Assembly (NCBI GenBank): GCA_003526375.1
Contig: DPDG01000007.1
Coordinates: 1-33,781 of the forward strand
Source: Lentisphaeria bacterium
GTDB taxonomy: Bacteria; Verrucomicrobiota; Lentisphaeria; Victivallales; UBA1829
Length of the DNA: 33,781 nucleotides
Direction of reading: 5' to 3'
Shown here: piece by piece, positions 33,128 to 33,781 of the stretch
How positions within the stretch are numbered: the stretch's first letter is position 1
How the letters are laid out: each line of letters starts with the position of its first letter
Program-made: the position numbers and the translations under genes
Notes under the pieces: generated by a model
Seen by the model: only the letters and a program-made list of their open reading frames with translations
What the model was told of the DNA's origin: nothing
Databases searched by the model: none

Positions 33128-33781
33128 TCAGGGGTTTTTCATGAGAATGTCAAGCTCTTTTCCGACAGGCGGCCTTGTCAGGAGAGCTCCGTGGAAATCT
33201 GCAAAAAATGCCGTCACACTGTTGCTGTGCCGTGTATAGGGGATTCGTTCCATTTCGATTTTTGTTTGACTGATTGAACCGATTCCGCTGGAGGAGGATG
33301 CGCCGGAATGGCATTCCAGCAGAAGAAAGGTTTTGGAGGGAATGAGCAGACGTTTCAGCGGAGTTCTTGTCGCTGCATTGTCTACGGCACCGTTGATGCG
33401 TGGAAATATACTGGTGTTGGCGGTCCAGTCGGCTTCTTCATTCATGTAAGCGCCTTCCACCTTGATCGCGGCGGGGCAGCGGTAGATTTTCCATTTGGAG
33501 GAATCCGGACCGATATTCTTCAGATAGGGTCTTCCCTTGACGGAGATATGCAGATAATCGGTGATCAGGGAGTCGTGCCATCGGAGAGTGGAGGTTGCTC
33601 CGGTCGGTTTGCAGTAACAGAATGGCAGTTCATTGTAGTCATTATCATACATTGCCAGTCCCTTGCCCCACTGGTTGAGACGTCCCAGACAGGATATCGT
33701 ATAAGCCTTTTCTCTTGCTTTTCCCAAAGCCGGCAGAAGCATTGCGGCGAGAATGGCGATGATCGCAATCACGATGAGGAG
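33128..33781 (-). CDS. Pseudopilin-like protein, 5' end outside the window
   Basis: At least 217 residues are encoded; the frame is open to the window edge. The visible N-terminus reads LLIVIAIIAILAAMLLPALGKAREKA, the core of a type IV prepilin helix, so only the leader and FTLIE are missing. An internal GTG at 33770-33772 is a valine of this helix and not the start. The C-terminal motif is HSNSVTAFFADFHG, where Phe replaces Gly after the Asp of H-x9-DG. It stands first of the genes seen in the six-gene operon, 25 bp before the DUF4838 gene. Whether a regulator precedes it cannot be seen. Confidence 0.87.
   Translation of the reverse strand, partial: LLIVIAIIAILAAMLLPALGKAREKAYTISCLGRLNQWGKGLAMYDNDYNELPFCYCKPTGATSTLRWHDSLITDYLHISVKGRPYLKNIGPDSSKWKIYRCPAAIKVEGAYMNEEADWTANTSIFPRINGAVDNAATRTPLKRLLIPSKTFLLLECHSGASSSSGIGSISQTKIEMERIPYTRHSNSVTAFFADFHGALLTRPPVGKELDILMKNP

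Overview
The window most likely comes from the Lentisphaerota (a Victivallis-like, probably gut, anaerobe). This rests on content, not a database search. It holds three short type IV pseudopilin-like proteins with an F-T-L-I-E-L-L start and an H-x9-DG-type C-terminal motif, two DUF4838 proteins, a DUF4091/GH123-like protein, a pfam12831-type FAD oxidoreductase, and GntR/LacI hybrid regulators. That mix is typical of the phylum. Most of the window is GC-rich by eye. The block from about 11.7 to 16.6 kb is visibly AT-richer.

Layout. (1) 1-215 holds inverted arrays of an 8-bp tandem repeat beside the end of the first gene. (2) 216-4685, minus strand: a homocysteine methyltransferase/methylenetetrahydrofolate reductase fusion, a calcineurin-like phosphoesterase, a ThiF-like E1 enzyme and a Gfo/Idh/MocA dehydrogenase. 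(3) 4917-11656, plus strand: a GntR/LacI regulator with a consensus promoter and a perfect palindrome over its -10, then a pseudopilin, a secreted GH123-like protein, a secreted unknown and an FAD oxidoreductase. (4) 16481-11720, minus strand: the same order again, with a GntR/LacI regulator overlapping a pseudopilin by ATGA, then a 969-residue secreted glycosidase-like protein. (5) 16622-22453: an AraC regulator divergent from an operon of zinc dehydrogenase, alpha/beta hydrolase (frameshifted here), glycyl radical enzyme and its activase. (6) 22632-24816: a GH78 alpha-L-rhamnosidase with its own promoter. (7) 33781-24862, minus strand: a six-gene operon of pseudopilin (cut by the window edge), two secreted DUF4838 proteins, a secreted beta-sandwich protein, a CapA-like phosphatase and a cytoplasmic GH20-like hexosaminidase.

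How the genes may work together. The window looks like a string of polysaccharide-use loci. In all three secreted-enzyme loci a single pseudopilin is the first structural gene, and in two of them it directly follows a sugar-sensing regulator. That order suggests the pseudopilin is a dedicated partner of each secreted enzyme set; this is inference. The glycyl radical operon next to a rhamnosidase suggests oxygen-sensitive fermentation of a released sugar or polyol, again inference. I saw no tRNA, rRNA, CRISPR array, transposase or phage gene.
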